Source: Legionella genomosp. 1 (GTDB taxonomy: Bacteria; Pseudomonadota; Gammaproteobacteria; Legionellales; Legionellaceae). From it: DNA of 6,153 nt. Both the position numbers and the translations under genes were made by a program. Of the stretch, positions 5,917 through 6,153 are shown in pieces; position 1 is the stretch's first letter, and each line of letters begins with the position of its first letter. A model generated the notes under the pieces. It was not told the origin of the DNA, did no database searches, and saw nothing but the letters and a program-made list of their open reading frames with translations. The stretch spans positions 1 through 6,153 of the forward strand of contig CAMDBQ010000092.1 of the NCBI GenBank assembly GCA_945889365.1, read 5' to 3'.

Positions 5917-6153
5917 TTAGATGTGTTCATCGACAGTAAAGCTCTCACCACACCCGCACTGTCCGGTCTGGTTTGGGTTATTAAACACAAACTTCAGACT
6001 CACGCCTTGTTTGACGTAATCAATTTGCATTCCTTTAAGATAAGGATAACTGGCTTTATCGATGCAAATTAGACAATCATCAGTCAAAGCATGCACGACA
6101 TCATTCTCTAACGGAGCCTTAACGTAATCAATTACATAGGACAAGCCCGAGCA
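5917..6153 (-). CDS. A-type iron-sulfur cluster carrier, IscA/SufA (HesB) family, C-terminal part
   Basis: This is the last 78 codons of a gene whose start lies beyond the right edge. The frame reads CSGLSYVIDYV from the first base (6153), so the TTG at 6144 is internal and not a start. A-type carriers hold or transfer Fe-S clusters during their assembly in the cytoplasm. The three conserved cysteines are visible: one in the CSG motif at the window edge and two in the C-terminal CGCGESF (window residues 66-72). Between them KGMQIDYVKQG and FNNPN are typical of the family. The CGCGESF tail fits IscA or SufA better than ErpA, but neighbours that would decide (iscU, iscR, suf genes) are outside, so no symbol is given. 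The stop is followed by a gap of about 165 bp holding the fis promoter. Confidence 0.9.
   Translation of the reverse strand, partial: CSGLSYVIDYVKAPLENDVVHALTDDCLICIDKASYPYLKGMQIDYVKQGVSLKFVFNNPNQTGQCGCGESFTVDEHI

Noticed and set aside
6142..6144. TTG as the start codon of the Fe-S carrier
   Set aside because: The frame continues upstream as CSG, containing the first conserved cysteine of the family, so the real start lies beyond the window.

Overview
The window comes from a gammaproteobacterium. The start of its division and cell wall (dcw) cluster lies on the minus strand, beside a type A RNase P RNA, a Fis-family regulator and a type III pantothenate kinase. The CoaX and Fis sequences look most like those of Legionellales (Legionella/Coxiella-type bacteria). 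That placement is an inference from recalled family resemblance, not a database result. Every gene I can support is on the minus strand, so transcription runs from high to low coordinates. I see no mobile element, CRISPR array or tRNA.

Layout in the direction of transcription: (1) 6153-5917 is the C-terminal half of an A-type iron-sulfur carrier (IscA/SufA family), cut by the window edge. (2) 5750-5472 is fis, with a near-consensus sigma-70 promoter at 5841-5813 and an unusually long, perfect hairpin terminator at 5449-5387. (3) rnpB (about 5347-4978) follows, with its promoter directly against that terminator. (4) coaX (4941-4168) begins about 36 nt after the rnpB 3' end, with no visible terminator or promoter between them. 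(5) A regulatory gap of about 200 bp carries a strong promoter (4070-4041), an A/T-rich UP-like stretch and a candidate MraZ operator (4010-3996). (6) The dcw operon follows in canonical order: mraZ (3969-3511), rsmH (3497-2571), ftsL (2574-2236), ftsI (2239-572) and the first 169 codons of murE (508-1, continuing outside the window).

The dcw genes are tightly packed. rsmH/ftsL and ftsL/ftsI overlap as ATGA, which implies translational coupling. MraZ is the probable autorepressor and RsmH methylates 16S rRNA. FtsL and FtsI (PBP3) belong to the divisome, and MurE makes the peptidoglycan precursor. Upstream, CoaX commits pantothenate to coenzyme A, RNase P matures tRNA 5' ends, Fis organises the nucleoid and regulates transcription, and the A-type protein carries Fe-S clusters. 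This is a core, housekeeping region. I found no evidence of a new biological system. The points most worth a second look are the long fis/rnpB palindrome, the rnpB-coaX junction, the MraZ leader without a Shine-Dalgarno, and structural differences of this RNase P RNA from that of E. coli.
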